DNA from: Iodobacter sp025352645
Lineage (GTDB): Bacteria > Pseudomonadota > Gammaproteobacteria > Burkholderiales > Chitinibacteraceae
Assembly (NCBI RefSeq): GCF_033446605.1
Contig: NZ_JAWQUO010000013.1
Location: 62,001-126,000, forward strand
Length of the DNA stretch: 64,000 bases
Direction: 5' to 3'
Part shown: positions 6,849 through 15,674 of the stretch, one piece after another
Layout: every line of letters begins with the position of its first letter
How positions within the stretch are numbered: the first letter of the stretch is position 1
Translations under genes and position numbers: made by a program
The notes under the pieces: generated by a model
What the model was told of the DNA's origin: nothing
The model's input: only the letters and a program-made list of their open reading frames with translations
Databases searched by the model: none

Positions 6849-7951
6849 GGTTGTGCTCCATCTAGCCAAGCGCGGTTAAAGCGCACATGGCGGATTTCAG
6901 AGCGCTCCCATGTGTAGACTAGATCCATGATTTCGTCGTTAACCAGCAGGGTAGGGTAGGAGAATTCCATGCCTGGGGTGTTTTCGATCACTTTGATTTT
7001 TTTCCAATTTTTGCCATCTTGCGAAACACTCAGCGCCAGCTCGCTGCGCCCGTCGCTGCGTGGGTTATGCGCCATAATAAGCGGGCCATCTGGCATGCGC
7101 TCTACAGCAATGGCGGAGTCAGGATTTTGGGTATTGAGCTGTTGAATTGGGCTCCAATGCGCACCGCCATCATGGCTTTGTTGCAGCATCAGTTTGCGGC
7201 TTGGGCCGCTGTTTCTTAATAGAGCAAAGGCATCGGTTGGGCTGTGGGCGATCACGGCGGGTTGCAGGTTTTCGCCTTCGGCATTCATACGAATTTTGCG
7301 TAGCAATTGCCCCTGTTTATCAAACTGCAGTAGCTCGCCAAATTTGCGCGCTAGCTCGTGATACACCGGCAGCAAAAAACCGCCGTCTTCAAGCTGCACG
7401 GCGTGGGTGCGCACCAGTGTGGATAAATTAAAGAAAGGGCTGGTTACGATTTTGCTGGCAGGGCCCCAGTTTTGGCCGTTGTCGATCGATATCATGCGGT
7501 TGAGCGTGCTAGTGGCCCAGCCGCCCATCGATACCGATACATAAAATAGCTGCAAACGCCCTTGGCTATCGAGCACAGGCACAGGGTTGCCCACTTTTTT
7601 AATGTAGCGTAATTGATCTTTTGAGCTTTGTGCAGGCGTGGCCACAATCCAAGGCTTAATCCATTTGCCGTTTTGATAGCGTGAAGCCCAAATGCTGACG
7701 TCGGTAGCGCCTTCTCGTGAGCCGCCAAACCAAAATGCGATGCGCTCACCGTTACTCAGCCCGATGATGCTGGCGCTATGTGCAGCAGCTACAGGTGCAC
7801 GCAGGCGTTGCACTTCTATTTGTGGCGTACTAGCGGCTATTTTAGGCTGCTTGGCTAAGGCGAAGCGCATTTCGCTTGGCGCTGGTCTGGCGTTGATGGC
7901 AAGTAAGCAGGCTGCGGCAAGGCCAAACAGCAAAGTCCCTTTAAACGTCAT
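6845..7951 (-). CDS. Exported sialidase-like BNR-repeat protein
   Basis: A 368-residue protein with an N-terminal signal peptide (MTFKGTLLFGLAAACLLAINA) and a six-bladed propeller pattern of the BNR_2/COG4692 type. Asp-box-like motifs are visible: SIDNGQNWG, SHDGGAHWS and SQDGKNWKK. FWFGGSREGATDVSIWASRY near the N-terminus is typical of this predicted neuraminidase group. The actual substrate is unknown: members are called exo-alpha-sialidases by fold, but few have been tested. The product should act in the periplasm. It is followed with a 4-bp overlap by a small membrane protein and is divergent from mtfA. Confidence 0.75.
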   Translation of the reverse strand: MTFKGTLLFGLAAACLLAINARPAPSEMRFALAKQPKIAASTPQIEVQRLRAPVAAAHSASIIGLSNGERIAFWFGGSREGATDVSIWASRYQNGKWIKPWIVATPAQSSKDQLRYIKKVGNPVPVLDSQGRLQLFYVSVSMGGWATSTLNRMISIDNGQNWGPASKIVTSPFFNLSTLVRTHAVQLEDGGFLLPVYHELARKFGELLQFDKQGQLLRKIRMNAEGENLQPAVIAHSPTDAFALLRNSGPSRKLMLQQSHDGGAHWSPIQQLNTQNPDSAIAVERMPDGPLIMAHNPRSDGRSELALSVSQDGKNWKKIKVIENTPGMEFSYPTLLVNDEIMDLVYTWERSEIRHVRFNRAWLDGAQP

Positions 7952-8077
7952 TATGCTTTGATCAATCAGGTTGGGGCTGCAAGTCTACCTGAAACTTGGC
8001 TAAAACCATTCGGCAAAATCCTTGATTTGTGCTGAAGCATGCCCATCTCTTGGTATATCTTCCGCTGGAATTCGCCC

Positions 8078-8884
8078 ATGTTTGATTTTTTGCGCCAGCG
8101 CCGCAGGCGGCAGTATTTATCCAGCCAGCCGATTAAAGACTCGCTATGGCAAAGCATGCTGGCGCTGCCCTTGCTGCGCGGTTTAAGCGCCGCCGAGCTA
8201 GCACAGCTCAGGAATCACACCGCTTGGTTTTTGCATACTAAAACCATTACACCCGTGCATGGGCTGGAGATTAACGATGAGCTGCGTTTGCTGATCGCGG
8301 TGCAAGCCGCCTTGCCGGTGATGAATCTAGGCTTTGATGCCTATGATGATTGGCAAGAAGTGGTGCTCTATCCTGGGCGCTTTATCAGCCGAGATCTATA
8401 TACAGATTCGATTGGCCTTGTGCATCAGGAAATGCGGGTGTTATCGGGGCAAGCGCGGCATAAAGGCTCGGTATTGCTATCGATGCAAGACGTGATTGAA
8501 GCGCCGTATCATCCAAGCAGCAATGTGGTTATTCATGAAATGGCGCATAAGCTGGATATGCGCTCCGGTAGCGCCAATGGCTGCCCGCCTCTGCATCAGG
8601 GGATGAACTATGCGCGTTGGAAAAAAGTGTTTTCTCAAGCTTATTTGCAGCTCAGTAGGCGGGCGCAAATGGGGGAAGAAAGCACAATTGATCTCTATGC
8701 TGCAGAAAATCCGGCAGAATGTCTGGCTGTGTGCAGTGAAGTGTTCTTTACTGCGCCCCATTTATTGCTTGAGAGTTATCCCGACGTGTATCAACAACTC
8801 AATTTATTTTATCGCCAAGACCCAGCGACGCGTAAGCCGCAGCACCCATACCGCCCCGTAACGATGTTTGGGGGCTGGGTATGA
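8078..8884 (+). CDS. mtfA: Zinc metallopeptidase, MtfA/M90 family
   Basis: A 268-residue cytoplasmic protein matching the MtfA (Mlc titration factor A) family, zinc aminopeptidases of clan M90. The metal site is visible as VIHEMAHKLDMR (HExxH), with the downstream glutamate in AAENPAECLAVCSEVFF. The N-terminus MFDFLRQRRRRQYL is typical, so I take the ATG at 8078 rather than the one at 8039, which would add 13 atypical residues. In enterobacteria MtfA binds the repressor Mlc; whether that partner exists here is unknown. The stop overlaps the rsmJ start (ATGA), so the two genes form an operon. Confidence 0.88.
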   Translation: MFDFLRQRRRRQYLSSQPIKDSLWQSMLALPLLRGLSAAELAQLRNHTAWFLHTKTITPVHGLEINDELRLLIAVQAALPVMNLGFDAYDDWQEVVLYPGRFISRDLYTDSIGLVHQEMRVLSGQARHKGSVLLSMQDVIEAPYHPSSNVVIHEMAHKLDMRSGSANGCPPLHQGMNYARWKKVFSQAYLQLSRRAQMGEESTIDLYAAENPAECLAVCSEVFFTAPHLLLESYPDVYQQLNLFYRQDPATRKPQHPYRPVTMFGGWV

Positions 8885-9666
8885 TTGGTTTACTCACCCT
8901 TAATGCCCCAGCTGCCGTTTGTGAAGAGCTCAGCGCCTTGGGCCTGCCGCTTTGGGATGCGCTAGCGGCAGACACATTACATTATCTTTGTTGGCAGAAC
9001 GAACGCCTTGAGCTGGTTACCCTTGGTGAAAAAGGCACGGTGGCGGTTGATTTTGTGGGTGGTGCTGCGCTGCATCGGCGGCAGTTTGGCGGTGGCCGTG
9101 GCCAGCCCGTTGCCAAGGCGGTGGGGATTAAGGGCGAGTATATGCCCAGAGTACTCGATGCGACGGCAGGATTGGGGCGGGACGCCTTTGTGCTAGCGTC
9201 TTTAGGCTGTACCGTTACCTTGGTTGAGCGCTCGCCTGTGGCGGTGGCTTTGCTGGCTGATGGCTTACGCCGTGCTAAGGCCGATGCCGCTACTGCGCCC
9301 ATCATTGCCAGAATGCGTTTGATCTTTGGGGATGGGCATCAGCAATTAGCTAAGCTGCTGGCAAGGGAGTTACCTGTTTATTTATTTAACCCGCCAGAGC
9401 AAGCGCCAGAGTTTGATGTGGTTTTTTTAGACCCGATGTTCCCCGACCCCACTAAGCGGGCTAAATCTAAAAAAGAAATGGCGGCGTTTCAAACCGTGAT
9501 TGGGGATGATCTTGATGCGAATGATTTGTTGTCGCCAGCAAGGGCCTTGGCCAAAAAACGCGTGATTGTAAAGCGGCCACGGATTGCGCCTTGCATGGCA
9601 GGGGTAAAACCTGATTTTGTGTTTGGCGGCGAAAGTACGCGTTTTGATGGCTATTTGCCAAAGTAA
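8881..9666 (+). CDS. rsmJ: 16S rRNA (guanine-1516-N2)-methyltransferase RsmJ
   Basis: RsmJ (YhiQ) uses S-adenosylmethionine to methylate G1516 of 16S rRNA. The 261 residues contain the SAM-binding motif VLDATAGLGRDAFVLASLG (around residue 95), the acidic VERSP strand end, and the catalytic region VVFLDPMFPDPTKRAKSKKEM, all characteristic of this family. It starts inside the mtfA stop and is followed by a strong hairpin terminator at 9711. Confidence 0.93.
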   Translation: MIGLLTLNAPAAVCEELSALGLPLWDALAADTLHYLCWQNERLELVTLGEKGTVAVDFVGGAALHRRQFGGGRGQPVAKAVGIKGEYMPRVLDATAGLGRDAFVLASLGCTVTLVERSPVAVALLADGLRRAKADAATAPIIARMRLIFGDGHQQLAKLLARELPVYLFNPPEQAPEFDVVFLDPMFPDPTKRAKSKKEMAAFQTVIGDDLDANDLLSPARALAKKRVIVKRPRIAPCMAGVKPDFVFGGESTRFDGYLPK

Positions 9667-9710
9667 CATGAGGGCGGTGTGGTTTGCCGCTGTTACTAAG
9701 GTAATGAGCA

Positions 9711-9743
9711 AAAAAAACCACAGCCTAGGCTGTGGTTTTTTAA
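9711..9743. terminator. Bidirectional intrinsic terminator between rsmJ and tRNA-Asn genes
   Basis: Perfect palindrome with AAAAAACCACAG, CCTAGG and CTGTGGTTTTTT. It has T-runs in both directions and lies between the rsmJ stop and the 3' end of the minus-strand tRNA array, so it can end both transcripts. Confidence 0.9.
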
Positions 9744-9745
9744 TT

Positions 9746-9821
9746 TGGCTCCCCGACCTGGACTCGAACCAGGGACCTGCGGATTAACAGTCCGTCGCTC
9801 TACCAACTGAGCTATCAGGGA
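9746..9821 (-). tRNA. tRNA-Asn (GTT), copy 3
   Basis: Minus-strand cloverleaf beginning TCCCTGATAGCTCAGTTGG, anticodon loop CTGTTAA with GTT, T-loop TTCGAGT, encoded CCA end. The acceptor stem TCCCTGA/TCGGGGA pairs fully with one G-T. It is identical to the two upstream copies and is the last of the array before the terminator. Confidence 0.97.
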
Positions 9822-9897
9822 ATAAAACTTGGTATTGGTTTACTGATTAACTAAATGTTTTTCAGTAATAAGTGCTGTCTTACAACACTTTGAATCT

Positions 9898-9973
9898 TGG
9901 CTCCCCGACCTGGACTCGAACCAGGGACCTGCGGATTAACAGTCCGTCGCTCTACCAACTGAGCTATCAGGGA
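9898..9973 (-). tRNA. tRNA-Asn (GTT), copy 2
   Basis: Identical 76-nt tRNA with GTT anticodon and encoded CCA, 76 bp from copy 3 and 44 bp from copy 1. The spacers are unrelated in sequence, so only the tRNA bodies are kept the same. Confidence 0.97.
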
Positions 9974-10017
9974 ATAAACTTCTCTACCTCATCGGAGCTT
10001 ACTATCGTAAAATAGTT

Positions 10018-10093
10018 TGGCTCCCCGACCTGGACTCGAACCAGGGACCTGCGGATTAACAGTCCGTCGCTCTACCAACTGAGCTATCAGGGA
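10018..10093 (-). tRNA. tRNA-Asn (GTT), copy 1 (promoter-proximal)
   Basis: First of three identical tRNA-Asn genes in transcription order. A near-consensus promoter lies directly upstream (10110-10138). Confidence 0.97.
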
Positions 10094-10109
10094 ATCGATG
10101 AAGGCCCGT

Positions 10110-10138
10110 ATAGTAGAATCCGAAGTCCTTTCTGTCAA
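10110..10138 (-). promoter_or_regulatory. Sigma-70 promoter of the tRNA-Asn array
   Basis: On the minus strand: TTGACA (10133-10138), 17-bp spacer, TACTAT (10110-10115), followed by a GC-rich ACGGGCC discriminator of the kind seen in stringently controlled stable-RNA promoters. Confidence 0.85.
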
Positions 10139-10168
10139 CACAATGTGTAATATATTCGAGATGGTAAT

Positions 10169-11395
10169 ATGAAAAAAATAAGAATGATGTTGATTTGTTT
10201 GCTTTTTTTGTTTGTTTTAATTGTTTCTCTGCCTTTGCTTATTCCATTAAATAGCTATAAACCACAGCTAGAAAAACGCCTTTCTGCACTACTACAGGCG
10301 CAAGTTCAGCTAGAAAACATCGAATTTGCTTATCAACCACTGCCATTTTTTAGCCTAAAGGGTATAAAAATGGATGGCGGGGCAGGCTCTATTGAGCAAA
10401 TTCGTGTGCCTTTGAGTGTTTTTAATTTATTTCATTACGGAAAAAGTTTGAAAAATGTTGAAGTTGATGGGGTGCGTTTGTCTCCATCCTTTGCTTTTTC
10501 CTTACCAAAACGATTTGCGACCTTAGAGCAAGGCCGCATTACGTTGGGCGATGTGTTGCTCACAAAATCAAGCGTGGTGTGGGATCAAAATGAATTAGGC
10601 CCGATTGATGGGCTGATGAAGTTTGCTGACAATGGGGCGTTTGCTGATTTGCGATTAGCCGATAAGCAGGGGCATCTTGAAATGCATATCAAGCCAAGTG
10701 GGGAAAATATCCGGCTGACGGTGCAAGCCTCAGGTTGGGAAATCCCTTTGGGCTATCCCGTGGTATTTGAAAAGCTTTATATGAGTGGCGAAGGATCATC
10801 TGCTGGTCTGTTGATTGATGATATCCGTGGTGAATCTTATGGCGGTGTTTTAAGCGGTAAGGCCATGTTGACGTGGGCGGATGATTGGGTGCTGGCGGGG
10901 CAGGTCAGTGTAAAGGGAGTACATACTGAACCTTTTAGCAAAGTATTCAGTACAACGACTTTTGTTTCTGGGCGTATGGATGGAGAAGGGCTGTTTAATT
11001 ATCGCGCTAAAGATTATTTAAAACTGTTTGCGCATCCTATGGTGGATTTTGATTTTTTATTGCGTGATGGTGCACTGCATAATCTAGATTTAATTACACA
11101 ATTAAGGTCAGGCAGCCCAGCGTCTGGGCGTGGTGGGCAAACACGTTTTGATACGCTTAAAGGTAAAATGATATTTAAAGATAGCAGCTTACAGCTAAAA
11201 AACTTAGCGCTAGACGCGGGTAAATTTAGTGCACAGGGCGCGGTGAACATTGCTAAGGCAGGACGTTTAGATGGCGGTGTTTCGGCGCGTTTACAAAGTG
11301 GCGTTTTGGCGATTTCTAACCATATTCGCATCGGGGGTGATCTAAGCCGCCCAGCACTCAGCTCTGGAGATGCAGCAAGACCCACAACAGAGTAG
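10169..11395 (+). CDS. AsmA-like envelope protein
   Basis: A 408-residue protein with one N-terminal membrane anchor (MLICLLFLFVLIVSLPLLIPL) followed by NSYKPQLEKRLSALLQAQVQLENIEF, the start pattern of AsmA-family proteins. The repeated beta-rich segments (IKMDGGAGSIEQI, VEVDGVRLSP, LDGGVSARLQSG) fit the bridge-like fold that faces the periplasm. AsmA relatives are linked to lipid transport and outer membrane assembly. It is clearly shorter than E. coli AsmA (617 residues), so it may be a reduced paralogue. It is monocistronic and divergent from the tRNA-Asn array. Confidence 0.75.
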   Translation: MKKIRMMLICLLFLFVLIVSLPLLIPLNSYKPQLEKRLSALLQAQVQLENIEFAYQPLPFFSLKGIKMDGGAGSIEQIRVPLSVFNLFHYGKSLKNVEVDGVRLSPSFAFSLPKRFATLEQGRITLGDVLLTKSSVVWDQNELGPIDGLMKFADNGAFADLRLADKQGHLEMHIKPSGENIRLTVQASGWEIPLGYPVVFEKLYMSGEGSSAGLLIDDIRGESYGGVLSGKAMLTWADDWVLAGQVSVKGVHTEPFSKVFSTTTFVSGRMDGEGLFNYRAKDYLKLFAHPMVDFDFLLRDGALHNLDLITQLRSGSPASGRGGQTRFDTLKGKMIFKDSSLQLKNLALDAGKFSAQGAVNIAKAGRLDGGVSARLQSGVLAISNHIRIGGDLSRPALSSGDAARPTTE

Positions 11396-11573
11396 GCATG
11401 CGCATCAACTTAAATCGTTGCCATAACAAAGCTTTGCAACAAGATGCACCCGCTCTAGGTGATTGACTTCTTATGCGGTTGGCTTAACTCCGCCCTTGCC
11501 CCGCCTGATGCATGCCGTGCCGCCACCAATGTTCTATATAATGGCGGTTTTTCTAGCATACGCGGGGCATATC
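11396..11573 (+). promoter_or_regulatory. Intergenic region with TATAAT upstream of ygfZ
   Basis: 178 bp between the AsmA-like gene and ygfZ. A perfect TATAAT lies at 11537-11542, about 30 bp before the ygfZ ATG. No clear -35 box at 17 bp is visible. No other feature is seen. Confidence 0.45.
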
Positions 11574-12557
11574 ATGGCTTGGACTGATCTTTTGGCGCAT
11601 ACACCACTCGATGCAGCTAGCGCCGATTTAGAGCAAGGCGCTGTGATGAGCCCGCTGGATGCCTTTGGTGTGATTGCATTTAGCGGCGAAGAAACACAGC
11701 CCTTTTTGCAAGGTCAGCTTTCTAGCGATGTGCGTGCCTTAGGGGATAACGCGGCTCAGTACTCTAGTTATTCCACGCCTAAGGGCCGGATGCTGGCGAG
11801 CTTCTTAGTGTTTCGTCGTGGGGATGATTACTGCCTGCAAGTGGCCGCAGAGTTGCAAGCCGCCATCCAAAAGCGTTTAGCCATGTTTGTGATGCGCTCA
11901 AAAACCAAGGCCAGAGATGCCAGTGCCGAGCTGCTCTTGCTTGGCGTAGCAGGCCCTTTGGCTGCGGCAAAGTTAGCCAGCGTTGTAGGGGCTTTGCCTG
12001 AAGGTGATTTTAGCAGCGTACACAGCGAGCAATGCACGGTGATTGCTTTGCCAGGGCAGCGCTATCAATTGGCTATTGCCAGCGATGCTGCCCTGGGGCT
12101 TTGGCAGCAGTTGCTGGCGGCGGGGATTTTGCCAGCGGATGAATCACTATGGCGTTTAAGCGATATTCGCGCAGGCGCGCCTTGGATTACCACGGCAACG
12201 CAGGAAGCTTTTGTGGCGCAGATGGCCAATATGGAGCTCATCGGTGGTGTGAGTTTTACCAAAGGCTGCTATCCAGGCCAAGAAATTGTGGCGCGTACCC
12301 AATATTTGGGCAAATTAAAGCGCCGTATGTATCGTGCTAGCCTTGCAACAGAGCATGCTGAAGCTGGGCAAGAGGTATTTAGTAGTGAAATGAACGGCCA
12401 AGCAAGTGGTAAGCTGATGTTGGCGGCTAAGGTGGGTCAAGGCCGTTGGGAAGTGCTGGTGGTGGCACAAATTGCTAGCTTAGAGCATGGTTTACACCTA
12501 GCGGCAGTGGATGGCCCCGTGCTTGAAATCCTTGATCTACCCTATGCACTAGCGTGA
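11574..12557 (+). CDS. ygfZ: tRNA-modifying/folate-binding protein YgfZ
   Basis: A 327-residue member of the YgfZ/GcvT family, a folate-binding protein that helps maintain Fe-S enzymes such as MiaB. The diagnostic KGCYPGQE motif with the conserved cysteine is present (FTKGCYPGQEIVARTQYLGK), together with the FLQGQLSSDV start of the folate-binding fold. I take ATG 11574 (MAWTDLLAHT) because the upstream in-frame extension from 11463 is not YgfZ-like and runs over the probable -10 box. Confidence 0.9.
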   Translation: MAWTDLLAHTPLDAASADLEQGAVMSPLDAFGVIAFSGEETQPFLQGQLSSDVRALGDNAAQYSSYSTPKGRMLASFLVFRRGDDYCLQVAAELQAAIQKRLAMFVMRSKTKARDASAELLLLGVAGPLAAAKLASVVGALPEGDFSSVHSEQCTVIALPGQRYQLAIASDAALGLWQQLLAAGILPADESLWRLSDIRAGAPWITTATQEAFVAQMANMELIGGVSFTKGCYPGQEIVARTQYLGKLKRRMYRASLATEHAEAGQEVFSSEMNGQASGKLMLAAKVGQGRWEVLVVAQIASLEHGLHLAAVDGPVLEILDLPYALA

Positions 12558-12634
12558 AATAGCACATTTGCATGCTGGATTGCAGTGCTTATCTTACTTT
12601 TATCGCCAGTGATGCAAGTAATTGATTTGCTTCA

Positions 12635-12666
12635 TTGGCGTACATTGACGCGGTTTCGTCTATAAT
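12635..12666 (+). promoter_or_regulatory. Putative fabI promoter
   Basis: A perfect TATAAT at 12661-12666 lies 42 bp before the fabI ATG. The nearest -35-like hexamer, TTGGCG at 12635, is 20 bp away; TTGACG at 12645 is too close (10 bp). The -10 call is firm, the -35 is not. Confidence 0.5.
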
Positions 12667-12707
12667 CCGCCCTCTGTGTCTTAATTACATATATTAAAGG
12701 TGTTTGT

Positions 12708-13493
12708 ATGGGCTTTCTCGCCGGCAAAAAAATCTTGATTACCGGTCTATTGTCAGACCGCTCTATTGCCTACGGCATTGCTCAGGCAGCTAAACGTGAA
12801 GGCGCTACGCTGGCCTTCACTTATGTAAGTGAAAACTTGCGTCAGCGTGTAGTTGATCTGGCAAAAGACTTTGATACTGATTTGGTACTACCCTGTGATG
12901 TAGCAAGTGATGAGCAAATTGCTGATCTATTTGTAGAGCTTGCTAAGCATTGGGATGCGATCGATGGCTTGGTTCACTCGATTGGCTTTGCCCCACGTGA
13001 AGCGCTGAAAGGTGATTATCTGGATGCGGTAACGCGTGAATCCTTCCATATTGCGCATGACATCAGCTCTTACAGCTTTGCTGCTTTAGCTAAGGCCGCG
13101 CGCCCAATGCTGAGCGATGGTGCTTCGCTAGTAACCATGACTTATCTGGGTTCTGAGCGCGCTATCCCAAGCTACAATGTAATGGGCTTGGCAAAAGCAT
13201 CGCTAGAAGCCAATGTACGTTATATGGCTGCAGCATTAGGCCCTGATCGCGCAATTCGTGTGAATGCCGTTTCTGCTGGGCCGATCAAAACACTGGCCGC
13301 TGCTGGTATTGCTAATTTCAATACACTGCTTAAAAAAGCAGCTGAAGGCACGCCAATGAAGCGCAATGTGACTCAAGAAGAAGTCGGCAATGTAACCGCT
13401 TTCTTGTTGTCTTCGCTGTCGTCAGGTATGACCGGTGAAGTCGTCATGGTAGATTGTGGCTTTAGCCATGGTGCGGGCTCAAGCGGTGAATAA
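12708..13493 (+). CDS. fabI: Enoyl-[acyl-carrier-protein] reductase (NADH) FabI
   Basis: FabI reduces trans-2-enoyl-ACP in the last step of each fatty acid elongation cycle; it is the target of triclosan. The 261 residues show the FabI nucleotide-binding start GKKILITGLLSDRSIAYGIA, the active-site spacing Y-x6-K (YNVMGLAKAS), the SIGFAPREALKGDYLD region and the RVNAVSAGPIKTLAAAGI loop. Length equals that of E. coli FabI (262). It is a single-gene unit: a TATAAT lies upstream and a strong terminator follows at 13511. Confidence 0.97.
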   Translation: MGFLAGKKILITGLLSDRSIAYGIAQAAKREGATLAFTYVSENLRQRVVDLAKDFDTDLVLPCDVASDEQIADLFVELAKHWDAIDGLVHSIGFAPREALKGDYLDAVTRESFHIAHDISSYSFAALAKAARPMLSDGASLVTMTYLGSERAIPSYNVMGLAKASLEANVRYMAAALGPDRAIRVNAVSAGPIKTLAAAGIANFNTLLKKAAEGTPMKRNVTQEEVGNVTAFLLSSLSSGMTGEVVMVDCGFSHGAGSSGE

Positions 13494-13510
13494 GTAGTGC
13501 TAATCATCGA

Positions 13511-13539
13511 AAAACGCCCATGAGTGGGCGTTTTTTTTT
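13511..13539 (+). terminator. fabI terminator
   Basis: AAAACGCCCA, TGAG, TGGGCGTTTT hairpin followed by a run of nine T, 18 bp after the fabI stop. Confidence 0.93.
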
Positions 13540-13554
13540 GTAAAAGGAATACCT

Positions 13555-14319
13555 ATGTGCCAATTACTCGGTATGAATTGCAATGTGCCTACCGATATTG
13601 TGTTTTCTTTTGAAGGGTTTCGCCAGCGTGGTGGTTTAACCGATCAACATTCGGATGGCTGGGGAATCGCTTTTTTTGAAGGCGATGGCTGCCGCATGTT
13701 TTTGGATTATCTGCCATCGGTAAGCTCGCCGATTGCTGAGTTTGTGCGCGCTTATCCCATTAAATCGACCAATGTGATTGCGCATATTCGTAAGGCCACG
13801 CAGGGGCAAGTTAGCCTTGCCAATACGCATCCTTTTCGGCGTGAGCTATGGGGGCGTTATTGGATATTTGCGCATAATGGCAATTTGCCTGAGCGGCCAA
13901 GTTTAACCAGTAGTCGTTTTTTGCCGGTGGGTAGCACGGATAGCGAGCATGCATTTTGCTGGATTTTATCTGAGCTAGCCCAACGCTTTGTGAGCTGCCC
14001 ACCCTTGGCGGTATTAAAACAAGCATTGGCGGAGCTGGCGCAGGTATTGATGGCGATCGGCACTTTTAATTTCTTACTTTCTGATGGCAGCGCCCTCTTT
14101 GCCCACTGCAGCACCGACTTGCACTACATCGTGAGGCAAGCGCCGTTTACTCTGGCGCATTTAAATGATACCGATGTCAGTATCGATTTTTCTGAAGTGA
14201 CTAGCAAAAATGATAGGGTTGCGGTGATTGCCACCCAGCCACTGACCGATAATGAAAAATGGATCAAAATGGCAGTAGGTGAATTGCTGTGCTTTGTGGA
14301 TGGAATGCCAACGGCTTAA
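13555..14319 (+). CDS. Class II glutamine amidotransferase (YafJ-like)
   Basis: A 254-residue stand-alone Ntn-type amidotransferase domain of the YafJ/GATase_4 type. Cys2 (MCQLLGMN) becomes the N-terminal nucleophile after removal of Met. The typical HSDGWGIAFF, HIRKATQGQVSLANTHPF and WIFAHNGNL motifs are all visible. No synthase or ammonia-acceptor domain is attached, so the acceptor is unknown. It follows the fabI terminator directly and faces lysA; the 46-bp gap to lysA holds a weak GCTAAGG/CCTTAGC hairpin that may end both genes. Confidence 0.85.
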   Translation: MCQLLGMNCNVPTDIVFSFEGFRQRGGLTDQHSDGWGIAFFEGDGCRMFLDYLPSVSSPIAEFVRAYPIKSTNVIAHIRKATQGQVSLANTHPFRRELWGRYWIFAHNGNLPERPSLTSSRFLPVGSTDSEHAFCWILSELAQRFVSCPPLAVLKQALAELAQVLMAIGTFNFLLSDGSALFAHCSTDLHYIVRQAPFTLAHLNDTDVSIDFSEVTSKNDRVAVIATQPLTDNEKWIKMAVGELLCFVDGMPTA

Positions 14320-14365
14320 ACCAAGCTAAGGATAAAACGTCCACCCTTAGCCTGGAGTCGTTTGC

Positions 14366-15598
14366 TTATAGTTCTAGTGCAATTAATTCTTGTACCGTCT
14401 GGCGGCGGCGGATTTGGGTGATGGTTTCGCCATCGACCAATACTTCCGGGATTAAAGGGCGCGAGTTGTAGTTGGACGACATGCTGGCGCCGTAGGCTCC
14501 GGTATCGTGAAATACAAACAGATCGCCAATTTCGCAAGCAGGCAAATCTTGGCTAGTGACTTCTCCACCCTCAATCTGGGTAAATACATCACCGGATTCG
14601 CATAGCGGCCCAGCCACCACGGTGGCTCGGGTGGCGCTGCTGCGGGGCGTGCCATTGGGTGCATAGCAGCTGATACGGTGATAGCTGCCATACATGGCGG
14701 GGCGGGCCAGATCATTAAAACCCGCGTCAACTAGCGCAAAAAAGTTACTTCCCACTTGTTTTTGTGCACGCAGCTCAGAAATTAAGCAGCCCGATTGCGC
14801 CATTAAAAAGCGGCCAGGCTCGATTTCCATACTGATTTTATGGCCTAAAAAGGCTTCAATTTCCTGCCTTGCACTATTCCAAATTTGGAAATAATGATCG
14901 GTGTTGACCACATCCTCGCCAGCTTGATAAGGAATCGATAATCCGCCGCCAATAGAGATCGCCGATAAATCATGAGCGCAGCTTTTTACTTGGGCAATCA
15001 TTGCATCACATACACTTTGCAGATGGTCGTAATCCACGCCCGAACCAATATGCATATGCAGGCCAATGAGCTTTAGGCCGTACTGATCGATGATGGATAG
15101 GCTATGGGCAAGATGCTCAAACCAGATGCCATGTTTACTTTGCTCGCCACCGGTATTGGTTTTACGGCTGTGGCCGTGACCAAAGCCTGGGTTGATACGC
15201 AGCCAAACAGGGTGGCCCGCATGTGCTTGGCCCAGTTGCTCTAGCATCTGCGGCGAGCCGCAGTTCACTGGGATATTCAGCTCAACTACCCGTTGCAGCG
15301 CGGTTTTATCGAGCAAATCTGCGGTAAAAACAATCGGCGCGTGTTGGGCGGCATCATCTGGTTTGTAGCCTGCCACTAGCGCACGCTCGACTTCCCCTAC
15401 AGAAACCGAATCCACCAGTACGCCTTCCTCGCGCATCAAGCGCAATAAATGCACATTGCTAGAGGCTTTTTGCGCAAAGCGAATCACATCAAATTGGCGT
15501 AGACGGGCGATTTGCGCGCGGATCACCTTGGCGTCATAGGCCCAGCATGGGGTAGAAAATTGATCGGCAATCTGGGCAATCTGGCTGTGAGTAATCAT
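14366..15598 (-). CDS. lysA: Diaminopimelate decarboxylase LysA
   Basis: PLP-dependent enzyme that converts meso-diaminopimelate to lysine, the last step of lysine synthesis. The 410 residues match the E. coli-type LysA closely in memory: VIRFAQKASSNVHLLRLMREEG holds the PLP lysine, then NPGFGHGHSRKTNTGGEQSKHGIW, HMHIGSGVDY, EPGRFL and GPLCESGDVF near the C-terminus. The start ATG 15598 faces a Lrp/AsnC regulator gene across 130 bp. In E. coli lysA is controlled by divergent LysR; here the divergent neighbour is of another family. LptM, often next to lysA or dapF, is about 0.9 kb away. Confidence 0.96.
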   Translation of the reverse strand: MITHSQIAQIADQFSTPCWAYDAKVIRAQIARLRQFDVIRFAQKASSNVHLLRLMREEGVLVDSVSVGEVERALVAGYKPDDAAQHAPIVFTADLLDKTALQRVVELNIPVNCGSPQMLEQLGQAHAGHPVWLRINPGFGHGHSRKTNTGGEQSKHGIWFEHLAHSLSIIDQYGLKLIGLHMHIGSGVDYDHLQSVCDAMIAQVKSCAHDLSAISIGGGLSIPYQAGEDVVNTDHYFQIWNSARQEIEAFLGHKISMEIEPGRFLMAQSGCLISELRAQKQVGSNFFALVDAGFNDLARPAMYGSYHRISCYAPNGTPRSSATRATVVAGPLCESGDVFTQIEGGEVTSQDLPACEIGDLFVFHDTGAYGASMSSNYNSRPLIPEVLVDGETITQIRRRQTVQELIALEL

Positions 15599-15674
15599 GG
15601 TGTGGCTCTGGCGGCTATGTGGGTGAGATACTTATAATTTAGCAAGTGATTGCCTTGGTATGAAGGGCTAATCA

